Shown piece after piece: positions 1-7,232 of a stretch of DNA of 13,729 nt. Source of the stretch: Blastocatellia bacterium (lineage in GTDB: Bacteria; Acidobacteriota; Blastocatellia; Pyrinomonadales; Pyrinomonadaceae); assembly GCA_003487805.1 (NCBI GenBank), contig DNNE01000115.1, forward strand, positions 665 to 14,393, written 5' to 3'. The translations under genes were made by a program, and so were the position numbers. Numbering within the stretch: position 1 is the stretch's first letter; every line of letters starts with the position of its first letter. The notes beneath the pieces are model-generated. The model did no database searches and was not told where the DNA came from. It worked only from the letters and a program-made list of their open reading frames with translations.

Positions 1-78
1 ATGATTTCCTGGTACTGGCACTTTGTCGATGCTGTTTGGATTGTCGTTTTTACCGTTGTCTACGTTATCGGGAGGTGA
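1..78 (+). CDS. ctaE: Cytochrome c oxidase subunit III, C-terminal end (partial)
   Basis: Only the last 25 codons are inside the window; the gene starts upstream. The visible residues include YWHFVDAVWIVVFTVVYVI, which is the typical last transmembrane helix of heme-copper oxidase subunit III, where the YWHFVDxVW motif is strongly conserved. Subunit III is a seven-helix integral membrane subunit of aa3-type oxidase, next to the catalytic subunit I. The stop codon (76-78) lies inside the Shine-Dalgarno sequence of the next gene, so the two are translationally linked. The product is seen directly from the motif. That the complete oxidase genes lie just upstream is an inference from the usual operon order. 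Confidence 0.85.
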   Translation: MISWYWHFVDAVWIVVFTVVYVIGR

Positions 79-87
79 GTGGGAAGC

Positions 88-939
88 ATGCCGACTGAAG
101 AGCACAGGACACAGATTGCAAACATGATCGAGGTGCCAGCACCAACGCCTTGGCCGTTTGTCACCGCTTTCGGTCTCGCTCTGCTGCTAGCTGGATTGGT
201 AACGAGCCTCGCCGTTAGCGTCGTTGGCTTTGTAGTGATCCTGTTCGGCGCAGTCGGTTGGTTCCGCGATGTGCTGCCGATTCCGAAAGAGGAATTGGTT
301 GCGCTTGTCGAAACGCCGACGCCGATTTTTGCGCGCTCGACCCGCAGGGTTGATCACCTGCAACCCGGCGCTGAAAGTCATCGCGTCTACATCCCGGTAA
401 GCGTTCATCCCTACTCAGCCGGTCTATTTGGCGGCGTGATCGGCGGCATCGGAATGGCGTTCATCGCTTGTCTCTACGGACTCATCGCGCAGGGAAGTCT
501 GTGGTACCCGGTCAATCTACTGGCGGCTGCAGCGCTGCCGTCTTTGGCTGAGGCAGGACCAGCAGAATTGAAAGCCTTTCACCTGTCGGGTTTTGTCGTG
601 GCGCTCTTCAGTCACGGCGCCATCTCGTTACTTGTGGGTCTACTATACGCCGCGATTCTGCCGATGATGCCGTCGCGCTTCACGGCGTTTTGGGGAAGTT
701 TCCTGGCTCCCGTTTTGTGGACCGCGCTCGTCGCCTCGACTCTCCGCCTAATCAATCCAGCGCTTAACGCGAGGATTGCGTGGGGATGGTTTATCGCATC
801 GCAGGTCGCCTTCGGTTTGATTACCGGTTTTATCGTCGCTCACTCAAAAGAGGTTGAGACCGCACAGTCGTGGCCGTTAGCAGCGAGAGCCGGAGTCGAG
901 GCGCCGGGTCTCATACCCGAGCAGGAGGAACAGCGATGA
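88..939 (+). CDS. Multi-pass membrane protein of the oxidase operon, subunit IV-like N-terminus
   Basis: A predicted integral membrane protein of 283 residues. I chose the ATG at 88 because a perfect GGAGGTGA (71-78) lies 9 nt upstream; the in-frame GTG at 79 would abut that site. Residues 21-60 form a two-helix hairpin (PWPFVTAFGLAL... then ...FGAVGWFRDVLP). This resembles the small cytochrome oxidase subunit IV of bacterial caa3/aa3 enzymes. After a soluble stretch (about 62-110) there are four more probable helices, at about 112-134, 165-191, 198-222 and 231-252, with glycine-rich GGVIGGIG near 115. The tail is acidic and soluble. The gene lies between oxidase subunit III and a cytochrome c, overlapping the latter by ATGA. 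An accessory or linking subunit of the oxidase/bc assembly is the best guess, but the function is not established. Confidence 0.75.
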   Translation: MPTEEHRTQIANMIEVPAPTPWPFVTAFGLALLLAGLVTSLAVSVVGFVVILFGAVGWFRDVLPIPKEELVALVETPTPIFARSTRRVDHLQPGAESHRVYIPVSVHPYSAGLFGGVIGGIGMAFIACLYGLIAQGSLWYPVNLLAAAALPSLAEAGPAELKAFHLSGFVVALFSHGAISLLVGLLYAAILPMMPSRFTAFWGSFLAPVLWTALVASTLRLINPALNARIAWGWFIASQVAFGLITGFIVAHSKEVETAQSWPLAARAGVEAPGLIPEQEEQR

Positions 940-1724
940 TGGCGAGATTGCAAATCGGACTCGCTGCTTCAGTCGGCCTGGCCATCACTTTGTTGGCAGG
1001 CTGCAGCGCACGTCTGCCGGGTCAACCAACGGAAGCTGAACGCTGGCGCGCGCCAAATGAGATCACTGATTTCAATCAACTCTACACTCAGAACTGCGCC
1101 GGTTGTCACGGCGCTGGCGGAAGACTTGGCGCGGCCCGTTCACTCAACGACCCTCTCTATCTGGCCTTCGTCACGGACGACGCATTGCGCCAGGCGATCT
1201 CGAAAGGCAGGACTGGGACGAATATGCCCGCCTTTTCGGAACAGGCCGGCGGTCATCTGACGGACCAGCAGATCGAACTGATCGTTAATGGTATGCGAGC
1301 CCACTGGTCCAAGTCCGACGACTTCAAAGGTGTCGAGCTTCCTCGCTACAGCGTCGACGCTTCATCTACTGCAACCAACAACGATATCGCAACGAAGGCT
1401 CTCCAGGCTGGCGCCGCTTCGCGGGGCGGCGCAACTTACAAAACTTATTGTTCGAGTTGTCACGGATCAAATGGCGACGGCGGATCGGCAGGCTCGATCG
1501 TTGAACCGAACTTTCTGAATCTGGTCAGCGATCAAGGCCTGCGCACGACCGTCGTCGTCGGCCGCGCTGACATTGGGAAACCCGACTGGCGCGGAAATGT
1601 TCCGGGCCATCCCATGTCAGCGCAGGAAATAAATGACGTCGTGGCGTGGCTCGCAGCGCACAGGAAGACGACAACTGTAGCGGTCAGCAAAGTCGAACAT
1701 TCGGCTTGCCTGAACATGAAATGA
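936..1724 (+). CDS. Di-heme cytochrome c lipoprotein
   Basis: A 262-residue exported c-type cytochrome. The start at 936 overlaps the previous stop (ATGA, 936-939) and has AGGAGG at 923-928; the ATG at 939 is an alternative. Longer in-frame reading to 870 is unlikely. The N-terminus is a lipoprotein signal with lipobox L20-A-G-C23, so the mature protein should be lipid-anchored on the periplasmic side. There are two heme c sites: CAGCH at residues 54-58, with probable axial Met97 (TNMPAF), and CSSCH at 172-176, with a candidate axial Met227 (GHPMS). Each lies in a class-I cytochrome c fold of about 90 residues. It sits immediately before the Rieske and cytochrome b genes. It is therefore probably a membrane-tethered electron shuttle, or bc-complex subunit, passing electrons to the CuA site of the oxidase. 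The exact partner is inferred. Confidence 0.9.
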   Translation: MMARLQIGLAASVGLAITLLAGCSARLPGQPTEAERWRAPNEITDFNQLYTQNCAGCHGAGGRLGAARSLNDPLYLAFVTDDALRQAISKGRTGTNMPAFSEQAGGHLTDQQIELIVNGMRAHWSKSDDFKGVELPRYSVDASSTATNNDIATKALQAGAASRGGATYKTYCSSCHGSNGDGGSAGSIVEPNFLNLVSDQGLRTTVVVGRADIGKPDWRGNVPGHPMSAQEINDVVAWLAAHRKTTTVAVSKVEHSACLNMK

Positions 1725-1759
1725 CTGGGATCAGAATTGATGATGGAGGAACAAAGGCC

Positions 1760-2308
1760 ATGGCTGTGAAAGAGCTTGAAGTGATAAGCGAGAAAGCACC
1801 GGAGAGACTACACATTGAAATGCCGCGGCGCGCGTTTCTGCTCAAGCTCGGCTTTCTGCTCAACGGCGTCGCGGCCACGATGGTCTCAGTGCCCTTGCTC
1901 GGCTACCTGCTTTCAGCCTTCCGTAATGATGGCGGGTTCACATCATGGATAACGCTTGGTTCGCTCAACAGTTTCCCTGAGAACCAGACGCGCATGGCGA
2001 AATTTCGCAATCCCTACACGCGCCCGTGGGACGGCCAGACCGCCGACATACCCTGCTGGGTGCGGAGGATGGAAGGCGGAAACTTTCAAATCTTCGCTAT
2101 CAACTGCACGCACCTTGGGTGTCCGGTGCGCTGGTTTCAGGAGTCGCACTTGTTCATGTGTCCATGTCACGGCGGCGCTTTCTACGAAGACGGGTCGCAC
2201 GCATCCGGGCCACCACCGCGCGGACTCTATGAATACAAATGCAAGATCGAGGACGGGCAACTATGGATACACGGCGGCCAACTTCCGACATTGAACCAGC
2301 CGGCCTGA
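1760..2308 (+). CDS. petC: Rieske [2Fe-2S] protein of a cytochrome bc complex
   Basis: A 182-residue Rieske iron-sulfur protein. The ATG at 1760 has GGAGGA at 1745-1750. An ATG at 1721, overlapping the previous stop, lacks a ribosome site and is less likely. Residues 22-55 carry arginines followed by one hydrophobic helix, the usual uncleaved N-terminal anchor. The cluster boxes are C116-T-H118-L-G-C121 and C134-P-C136-H137-G-G. By homology C116, H118, C134 and H137 bind the cluster, and C121-C136 form the disulfide. The Pro loop is GPPPRGL (150-156). The second box reads CHGG-A-F, lacking the Ser and Tyr hydrogen-bond donors of high-potential mitochondrial-type proteins, so a lower potential and a menaquinol substrate are expected. 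It takes electrons from quinol at the Qo site of the cytochrome b encoded just downstream and passes them to cytochrome c. Confidence 0.95.
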   Translation: MAVKELEVISEKAPERLHIEMPRRAFLLKLGFLLNGVAATMVSVPLLGYLLSAFRNDGGFTSWITLGSLNSFPENQTRMAKFRNPYTRPWDGQTADIPCWVRRMEGGNFQIFAINCTHLGCPVRWFQESHLFMCPCHGGAFYEDGSHASGPPPRGLYEYKCKIEDGQLWIHGGQLPTLNQPA

Positions 2309-2356
2309 AGTCAGAACCCCGACATTTCGGAGTAGCAACCGGGTAATGAGGATGAA

Positions 2357-3865
2357 ATGATCGAGAGATTAAGAAAAATCGCAATCTGGATTGACGATCG
2401 AGTCTATGTCAGCAAGATATTCGCTGCGACCGCAGGCCATCACGTTCCGCGCACCTCCGGGAGTTGGTTCTACGTATTCGGCAGCGGCACTTTGCTCTGC
2501 TTCATGGTCCAGATCGTGACCGGCATCTGTCTCGCTTTGGTCTACGTGCCATCATCGGGCCAAGCCTACACCAGTCTGGAATACTTGAACTATCAACAGC
2601 AGTTCGGTTGGTTTCTGCGGGCCATGCACAACTGGGGCTCAAACTTCATGGTCGCAATCATGTTGGCCCACCTCGCCCAGGTCTTTCTTTTCGGCGCGTT
2701 CAAATATCCGCGCGAGATGACATGGATTTCGGGAGTCGTACTGCTGCTCTGCACCCTCGGCATGGCATTCACCGGCCAGGTGCTGCGTTTCGATCAGGAC
2801 GCCTACTGGGGTTTAGGTATTGGCGCGGCCATGGCGGGCCGCGTGCCAGTAATGGGACCAGCAATTGTTCACATGATGCTCGGCGGACCGATCATCGCAG
2901 GCGAAACTCTTTCGCGCTTCTTCACTCTGCATGTGTTCGTCATCCCAGGAAGCATTCTGGCGATCGTCAGCCTGCACCTTAGGTTGGTGCTGACAAAAGG
3001 AATCAACGAATATCCGGTCCCGGGCAAGCTGGTCAAGAAAGAAACTTACACAGAGGAGTACGAAGCGGAAATCAAACAGAGCGGCGTACCATTTTTCCCG
3101 AAAGCGATTAGCAAGGATCTGATTTTCAGCGGTCTCGTGCTGATGGGCATCGTTTTCTGCGCTGCCTACTTCGGTCCGGCAGGTCCGCACGGCATCCCCG
3201 ATCCCACCCAGATCAACACCGCCCCGAAACCTGATTTCTTTTTCCTCTGGCTCTATGGCGTCTTGTCGTTAATGCCCGACTATATGGAGACAGTCGTAAT
3301 GCTGACTGCTCCTTTCATCGTCATTGGCATTCTCTTCGCCGTGCCATTCATCTCAAACACAGGTGAAAAGAGTCCGCGTCGCCGGCCGGTCGCGGTGTTA
3401 AGCGTGCTCTTCATCTTCATCGTGCTGGGTGCATTCAATTATCTCGGCACCTACGCGCCGTGGTCGCCAAAGATGGAAGCGTGGACCAGTGCGGCCACGC
3501 CCACCAATTATTTGGAGGGACGTTCGCCACTCGAGCGGCAGGGCGCTCTGGTTTTTCACAACAAGCAATGCATCAACTGTCACAGCATAGGTGGTGAGGG
3601 AGGGTTGCGCGGACCAGTGCTCGATAGTGTCGCCACGCGCTTGACTGGTGATCAACTCGTGCGCCAGGTGATTCAGGGCAGCGGTAACATGCCGGCTTAC
3701 GGTAAGAACTTGAGTCCCCCGGAAGTGGCTGCGCTGGTTGCCTTCATGAGCACTTTGCATAAGCCAACGGAAGCGCCGGCGCGCGATTCGACTCGGTCCG
3801 CACAAGCCGCAAGCGAGATTAAGCAACCAAACACAACTGCTGAAATGGCGAATGCGAAGAGGTGA
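2357..3865 (+). CDS. Cytochrome b (b6/subunit IV type) with fused C-terminal cytochrome c
   Basis: A 502-residue membrane protein forming the quinol-oxidising core of a bc complex. The four heme b ligands are His91/His105 and His192/His207. The second pair is separated by 14 residues, the spacing of b6-type proteins rather than mitochondrial cytochrome b. The Qo-site PEWY motif appears as PDFF at 292-295, in KPDFFFLWLYG. The position matching the b6f heme c-n cysteine is Val40, so that extra heme is unlikely. The subunit IV-like part has helices to about 365. A periplasmic cytochrome c domain follows, with CINCH at 405-409 and probable axial Met445 (GNMPAYG), then a polar tail of about 35 residues. 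The gene follows the Rieske gene by 48 nt. The fusion gives the complex its own cytochrome c1 equivalent. The start at 2357 is the only ATG in this frame that fits; its ribosome site is weak. Confidence 0.93.
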   Translation: MIERLRKIAIWIDDRVYVSKIFAATAGHHVPRTSGSWFYVFGSGTLLCFMVQIVTGICLALVYVPSSGQAYTSLEYLNYQQQFGWFLRAMHNWGSNFMVAIMLAHLAQVFLFGAFKYPREMTWISGVVLLLCTLGMAFTGQVLRFDQDAYWGLGIGAAMAGRVPVMGPAIVHMMLGGPIIAGETLSRFFTLHVFVIPGSILAIVSLHLRLVLTKGINEYPVPGKLVKKETYTEEYEAEIKQSGVPFFPKAISKDLIFSGLVLMGIVFCAAYFGPAGPHGIPDPTQINTAPKPDFFFLWLYGVLSLMPDYMETVVMLTAPFIVIGILFAVPFISNTGEKSPRRRPVAVLSVLFIFIVLGAFNYLGTYAPWSPKMEAWTSAATPTNYLEGRSPLERQGALVFHNKQCINCHSIGGEGGLRGPVLDSVATRLTGDQLVRQVIQGSGNMPAYGKNLSPPEVAALVAFMSTLHKPTEAPARDSTRSAQAASEIKQPNTTAEMANAKR

Positions 3866-3867
3866 TT

Positions 3868-4860
3868 ATGAGCGTGAGCAACAAAATCGCTACTTCGCCG
3901 CCGGTCACAGGATTGGACCGAGTGATGTGGATCGGTCTCCGGACAACGCAACAGGAGACTATCTCTCAGCAAGTTCTTCCCTCAGCCGCGCTGTCTATGG
4001 CGATTCGCATGGCAAGGGCTTTTTTCATTTTGGCGAAACCGGAGATCACTTTGATGGTCATGATCTCCGCCGGCTTTTCGTTCCTGATGGCGTCGGACTC
4101 GATAAACCTCGTGGTTCTCGCGCACACCGTGCTGGGTACGGGCCTGGTCGCCGCAGGTGCCGCATCGCTTAATCAGTTCATGGAGCGCGCACTGGATGGA
4201 AACATGCGGCGCACTTCTAAACGTCCGTTGCCTGCCGGAGAACTCTCCGCCCGAGCAGCATTTGTGTTTGGTATTTCGCTCTCGGTTGCGGGAACGATCT
4301 ATCTAATTCATTTTCTCAACTTGTTGACTGCGCTGCTGGGTCTGTTGACTCTATTGAGCTATCTATTCGTCTATACACCACTCAAACGCCAGACCCGGCT
4401 GTGTACGTTGGTCGGAGCATTCCCAGGCGCCGCGCCAATCTTAATGGGTTGGGCCGCGGCGAAGAACAATCTCGGCCTCGAATCGTGGTTGCTCTATGCC
4501 ATTCTCTTCCTCTGGCAGTTTCCACACTTCTACGCAATCGGTTGGCTGTACCGTGAAGACTATGCGCGAGCCGGAATGCTCATGCTTCCTGCGGTTGACG
4601 ATGAAGATGGCCGGACTACATTTCGGGCAATCTTGATCTCGACGCAACTGCTGATCGTGGCCAGCGTCGCGCTGACATTCATTGCACCCACCGGTCCTCT
4701 GTACTTTCTGCTCGCAATAATTCTGGGACTCTCCTTTTATTATGTTGCCTATCGAGCTTCCGTTTCTCGATCAAAGCCGGCGGCGAAACAGCTCCTGCAT
4801 GCGTCCGTCATTTACCTGCCGCTCCTCTACCTGGCCATGCTGATAGATAAGATCAAATAA
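3868..4860 (+). CDS. ctaB: Protoheme IX farnesyltransferase (heme O synthase)
   Basis: A 330-residue polytopic membrane enzyme of the UbiA superfamily. It transfers a farnesyl group from farnesyl diphosphate to heme B to make heme O, the precursor of heme A in aa3 oxidases. Family marks are the first polar loop N102-x3-E106-R-x2-D110-x2-M-x-R-T with RPLP after it, YTPLKR (169-174), the GAFPGAAPILMGW loop (183-195), and YREDYARAGMLMLP (228-241). About nine helices are expected. The first 45 residues are longer than in typical members, and Met46 (3997) is an alternative start. I prefer ATG 3868 because GAGG at 3859-3862 lies 5 nt upstream and the gene is coupled to the previous stop; GTG 3862 is also possible. 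The usual heme A synthase (ctaA) is not in this window. Confidence 0.93.
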   Translation: MSVSNKIATSPPVTGLDRVMWIGLRTTQQETISQQVLPSAALSMAIRMARAFFILAKPEITLMVMISAGFSFLMASDSINLVVLAHTVLGTGLVAAGAASLNQFMERALDGNMRRTSKRPLPAGELSARAAFVFGISLSVAGTIYLIHFLNLLTALLGLLTLLSYLFVYTPLKRQTRLCTLVGAFPGAAPILMGWAAAKNNLGLESWLLYAILFLWQFPHFYAIGWLYREDYARAGMLMLPAVDDEDGRTTFRAILISTQLLIVASVALTFIAPTGPLYFLLAIILGLSFYYVAYRASVSRSKPAAKQLLHASVIYLPLLYLAMLIDKIK

Positions 4861-4886
4861 GGAGAGCCGGCCGCCGGAATGGAGCG

Positions 4887-7232
4887 ATGGAAGGAATCAC
4901 AGACGCCGTCTTTAGTTCGTGGAATCTCGATCCATGGCTGCTGTTTCCAGCGCTGGTAATTGGTCTGCTCTACGCGCGCGGATGGAGACGACAATACAAA
5001 CGTGCTCCAGACCGGTTCGGTTTCCCGCAGCTAATTAGCTTCTATGCGGGACTGACAGCAGTTCTCTTCGCTTTGATCTCGCCACTCGATACGTTTGCCG
5101 GATGGCTGTTGACTGTACACATGATTCAACACCTGCTGTTGATGATGGTTGCGCCGCCATTGATCCTTTACGGGAGTCCTTACTTGCCACTACTGGCGGG
5201 GATGCCTCGGAAATTTCTGAAAGATGGCATCGCGCCGTTATTAGCGTCCGTCACGTTGCGCAAGGTTGGCCGCTTCGTCACGCATCCCGTTTTCTGCTGG
5301 AGTGCGTTCGTCTTTACGAGCATCGCCTGGCATACGCCGCCAATGTATCAACTCGCACTCAATTCTCCTTCAGTGCACGCAGTTGAACACTTGTGCTTTC
5401 TGATCACGGCGCTACTCTTTTGGTCGCCCATCATCCAACCGTACCCCCTGGTCCGGCAAATGCCGCGTTGGACAGTGATTCCGTACCTTTTTCTTGCGGA
5501 TTTTCAGAACACTGCGCTCTCGGCATTCCTGATGTTCTACGAGCGCGTACTTTATCCGGCTTACGAGACCGCTCCGCGCATCAACGGTATGACTGCCCTG
5601 GAAGATCAGGCGTCTGCAGGCGCGATCATGTGGGTGGCAGGTTCGATCTTTTTCCTGATACCGGTTGGCCTAATCACAATCGAAGTGTTGAGCCGGAAGC
5701 GAACCCCACTTCTCCGCAAGCGTCTTGTCCCTGGCCAAGCACAGTTGAGCGAACGCACAGAAAGACAAGCCGGAAAGCAAAGACGCAGACGTCGCGCCCC
5801 GGTGGACTTGCTTTCACTACCGCTCATTGGTTCGGTCTTGCGTTGGCCACACTTTCGTCGGTCAGTCCAAGCCGTGATGTCTCTGCTGGCGATCATAGTC
5901 GTTGCCGACGGATTGTTTGGACCACAGATGGGCGCGATGAATTTGGCGGGCGTGTTGCCATGGACGCATTGGCGCGGACTATCAGCGATTGCTTTACTGG
6001 CGCTCGGAAATGTCTTCTGCATGGCTTGTCCATTTAACTTTGTCCGTGATCTTGGTCGTCGTTTGCTGCCTGCTTCGTGGGTCTGGCCGCGGCGTTTGCG
6101 TTCGAAATGGATAGCCATCTCGCTGCTATTTGTTTTTTTCTGGGCCTATGAAGCCTTTGGCTTGTGGGACAGTCCACGTTGGACGGCGTGGATGATCGTG
6201 GGTTATTTCACGGCCGCGTTAATCGTTGACGGCCTCTTCAAAGGAGCGAGTTTCTGTAAGTACGTTTGTCCCATTGGGCAGTATCAGTTCATTCAATCGC
6301 TCATTTCTCCCGTGGAAGTAGGTGTGCGCAGCCTCGAAGTCTGTCGAACTTGTAAGACGCACGATTGTCTTCGCGGTAACGACAAACAGCGCGGCTGCGA
6401 ATTGCAACTGTTCCAGCCACAAAAAACCAGCAACATGGATTGCACCTTTTGCCTGGACTGTGTACATGCCTGCCCGCATCAGAACGTCTCGCTGCTTGCG
6501 GTACTCCCCGGAACTCAACTCGTCCGAATCGAAGGCCGTAAGCGCTCGCTGCGTTGGTTCAGACGCTTTGATGGCGCGGTGTTGATCTTTCTTCTGGTAT
6601 TCGCAGCTTTCGTCAACGCGGGCAGCATGATGGAGTCAGTGCAACGGCAGGAGCAGACTTTGCAAATGACGCTTCACAGCGGCTCGTTTCACCTTATCCT
6701 TCTCGTCTCTTTTCTGTTGGCGTTGGTTGTGGTTCCGGCGATGCTGGTCGCCGGCTCTGTTTCGCTGGCAAGGATCTTCAGCGGGCGACATACCAGATGG
6801 AGAGAGTCCGTGTCGACCTTCGCCCAGGCTTTTGTGCCGCTGGGTTTCAGCATGTGGCTCGCACACTTCTCTTATCACCTGGTCAACGGCGCTTTGACAG
6901 CGGTCCCTGTCATTCAGCGCGCGGCAAAAAGTGCCGGATTGAATATTCTCGGCAAACCGGATTGGTCGCTTTCCGCTTCAATGATCAACTTTGATTGGTT
7001 GCCGTCATTGCAACTGTTAGTGCTCGGGCTGGGGTTGCTTTTGACTCTCTACATCGGGTGGCGGCTGGCGTCTAGCTTTCGTCTCAAGTTCGCTCGGACG
7101 CTGGGAATGGCGGCGCCCTGGGCAGCTCTTGCTCTCGTGCTTTACGCGGCGGGAGTCTGGATCGTTTTTCAGCCGATGCAGATGCGCGGCATGATGATGG
7201 ATGGAACCACTGAATGGTGTATTAGCAAATGA
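4887..7232 (+). CDS. Fusion protein: CtaG-type oxidase copper-assembly domain plus CcoG/NapH-like polyferredoxin
   Basis: A 781-residue membrane protein made of two families. Residues 10-270 match the Caa3/CtaG family, seven-helix proteins needed for maturation of caa3 oxidase. Characteristic residues are VHMIQHLLLMMVAPPL (77-92), WHTPPMYQLAL (148-158) and HAVEHLCF (164-171). A basic linker (about 270-305) leads to a NapH/CcoG-like half. This half contains helices with C378-x2-C381-P and C457-x3-C461-P, then soluble ferredoxin motifs: C486-x2-C489-x4-C494, C504, and C519-x2-C522-x2-C525-x3-C529-P, enough for two [4Fe-4S] clusters. Further helices follow, and the C-terminus is methionine-rich (Met764, 766, 769-771). 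CcoG reduces Cu(II) to Cu(I) for cbb3 oxidase assembly, so the fusion may reduce and deliver copper to the aa3 oxidase. That role is inferred. The ATG at 4887 lacks a well-placed ribosome site; the next gene overlaps by ATGA. Confidence 0.88.
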   Translation: MEGITDAVFSSWNLDPWLLFPALVIGLLYARGWRRQYKRAPDRFGFPQLISFYAGLTAVLFALISPLDTFAGWLLTVHMIQHLLLMMVAPPLILYGSPYLPLLAGMPRKFLKDGIAPLLASVTLRKVGRFVTHPVFCWSAFVFTSIAWHTPPMYQLALNSPSVHAVEHLCFLITALLFWSPIIQPYPLVRQMPRWTVIPYLFLADFQNTALSAFLMFYERVLYPAYETAPRINGMTALEDQASAGAIMWVAGSIFFLIPVGLITIEVLSRKRTPLLRKRLVPGQAQLSERTERQAGKQRRRRRAPVDLLSLPLIGSVLRWPHFRRSVQAVMSLLAIIVVADGLFGPQMGAMNLAGVLPWTHWRGLSAIALLALGNVFCMACPFNFVRDLGRRLLPASWVWPRRLRSKWIAISLLFVFFWAYEAFGLWDSPRWTAWMIVGYFTAALIVDGLFKGASFCKYVCPIGQYQFIQSLISPVEVGVRSLEVCRTCKTHDCLRGNDKQRGCELQLFQPQKTSNMDCTFCLDCVHACPHQNVSLLAVLPGTQLVRIEGRKRSLRWFRRFDGAVLIFLLVFAAFVNAGSMMESVQRQEQTLQMTLHSGSFHLILLVSFLLALVVVPAMLVAGSVSLARIFSGRHTRWRESVSTFAQAFVPLGFSMWLAHFSYHLVNGALTAVPVIQRAAKSAGLNILGKPDWSLSASMINFDWLPSLQLLVLGLGLLLTLYIGWRLASSFRLKFARTLGMAAPWAALALVLYAAGVWIVFQPMQMRGMMMDGTTEWCISK

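Noticed and set aside
870..935. Longer N-terminus for the di-heme cytochrome c
   Set aside because: It would overlap the previous gene by 70 nt and place 22 polar residues before a clean lipoprotein signal. ATG 936 has AGGAGG at the right distance.
1646..1759. N-terminal extension of the Rieske protein
   Set aside because: It overlaps the cytochrome c gene and encodes no domain. ATG 1760 has a good GGAGGA site and gives the normal family length.
1943..2260. Minus-strand frame of 105 residues
   Set aside because: It lies wholly antisense to the Rieske gene, has no ribosome site and no family resemblance.
5700..5810. Possible gene boundary between the CtaG and polyferredoxin halves
   Set aside because: The frame is continuous, with no stop, no good ribosome site and no plausible start at the linker, so I treat it as one fused gene.
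5393..6118. Long alternative frames (214 residues +, 170 residues -) inside the fusion gene
   Set aside because: Both are shadows of the CtaG-polyferredoxin frame, with arginine/serine-rich composition typical of out-of-frame reading.
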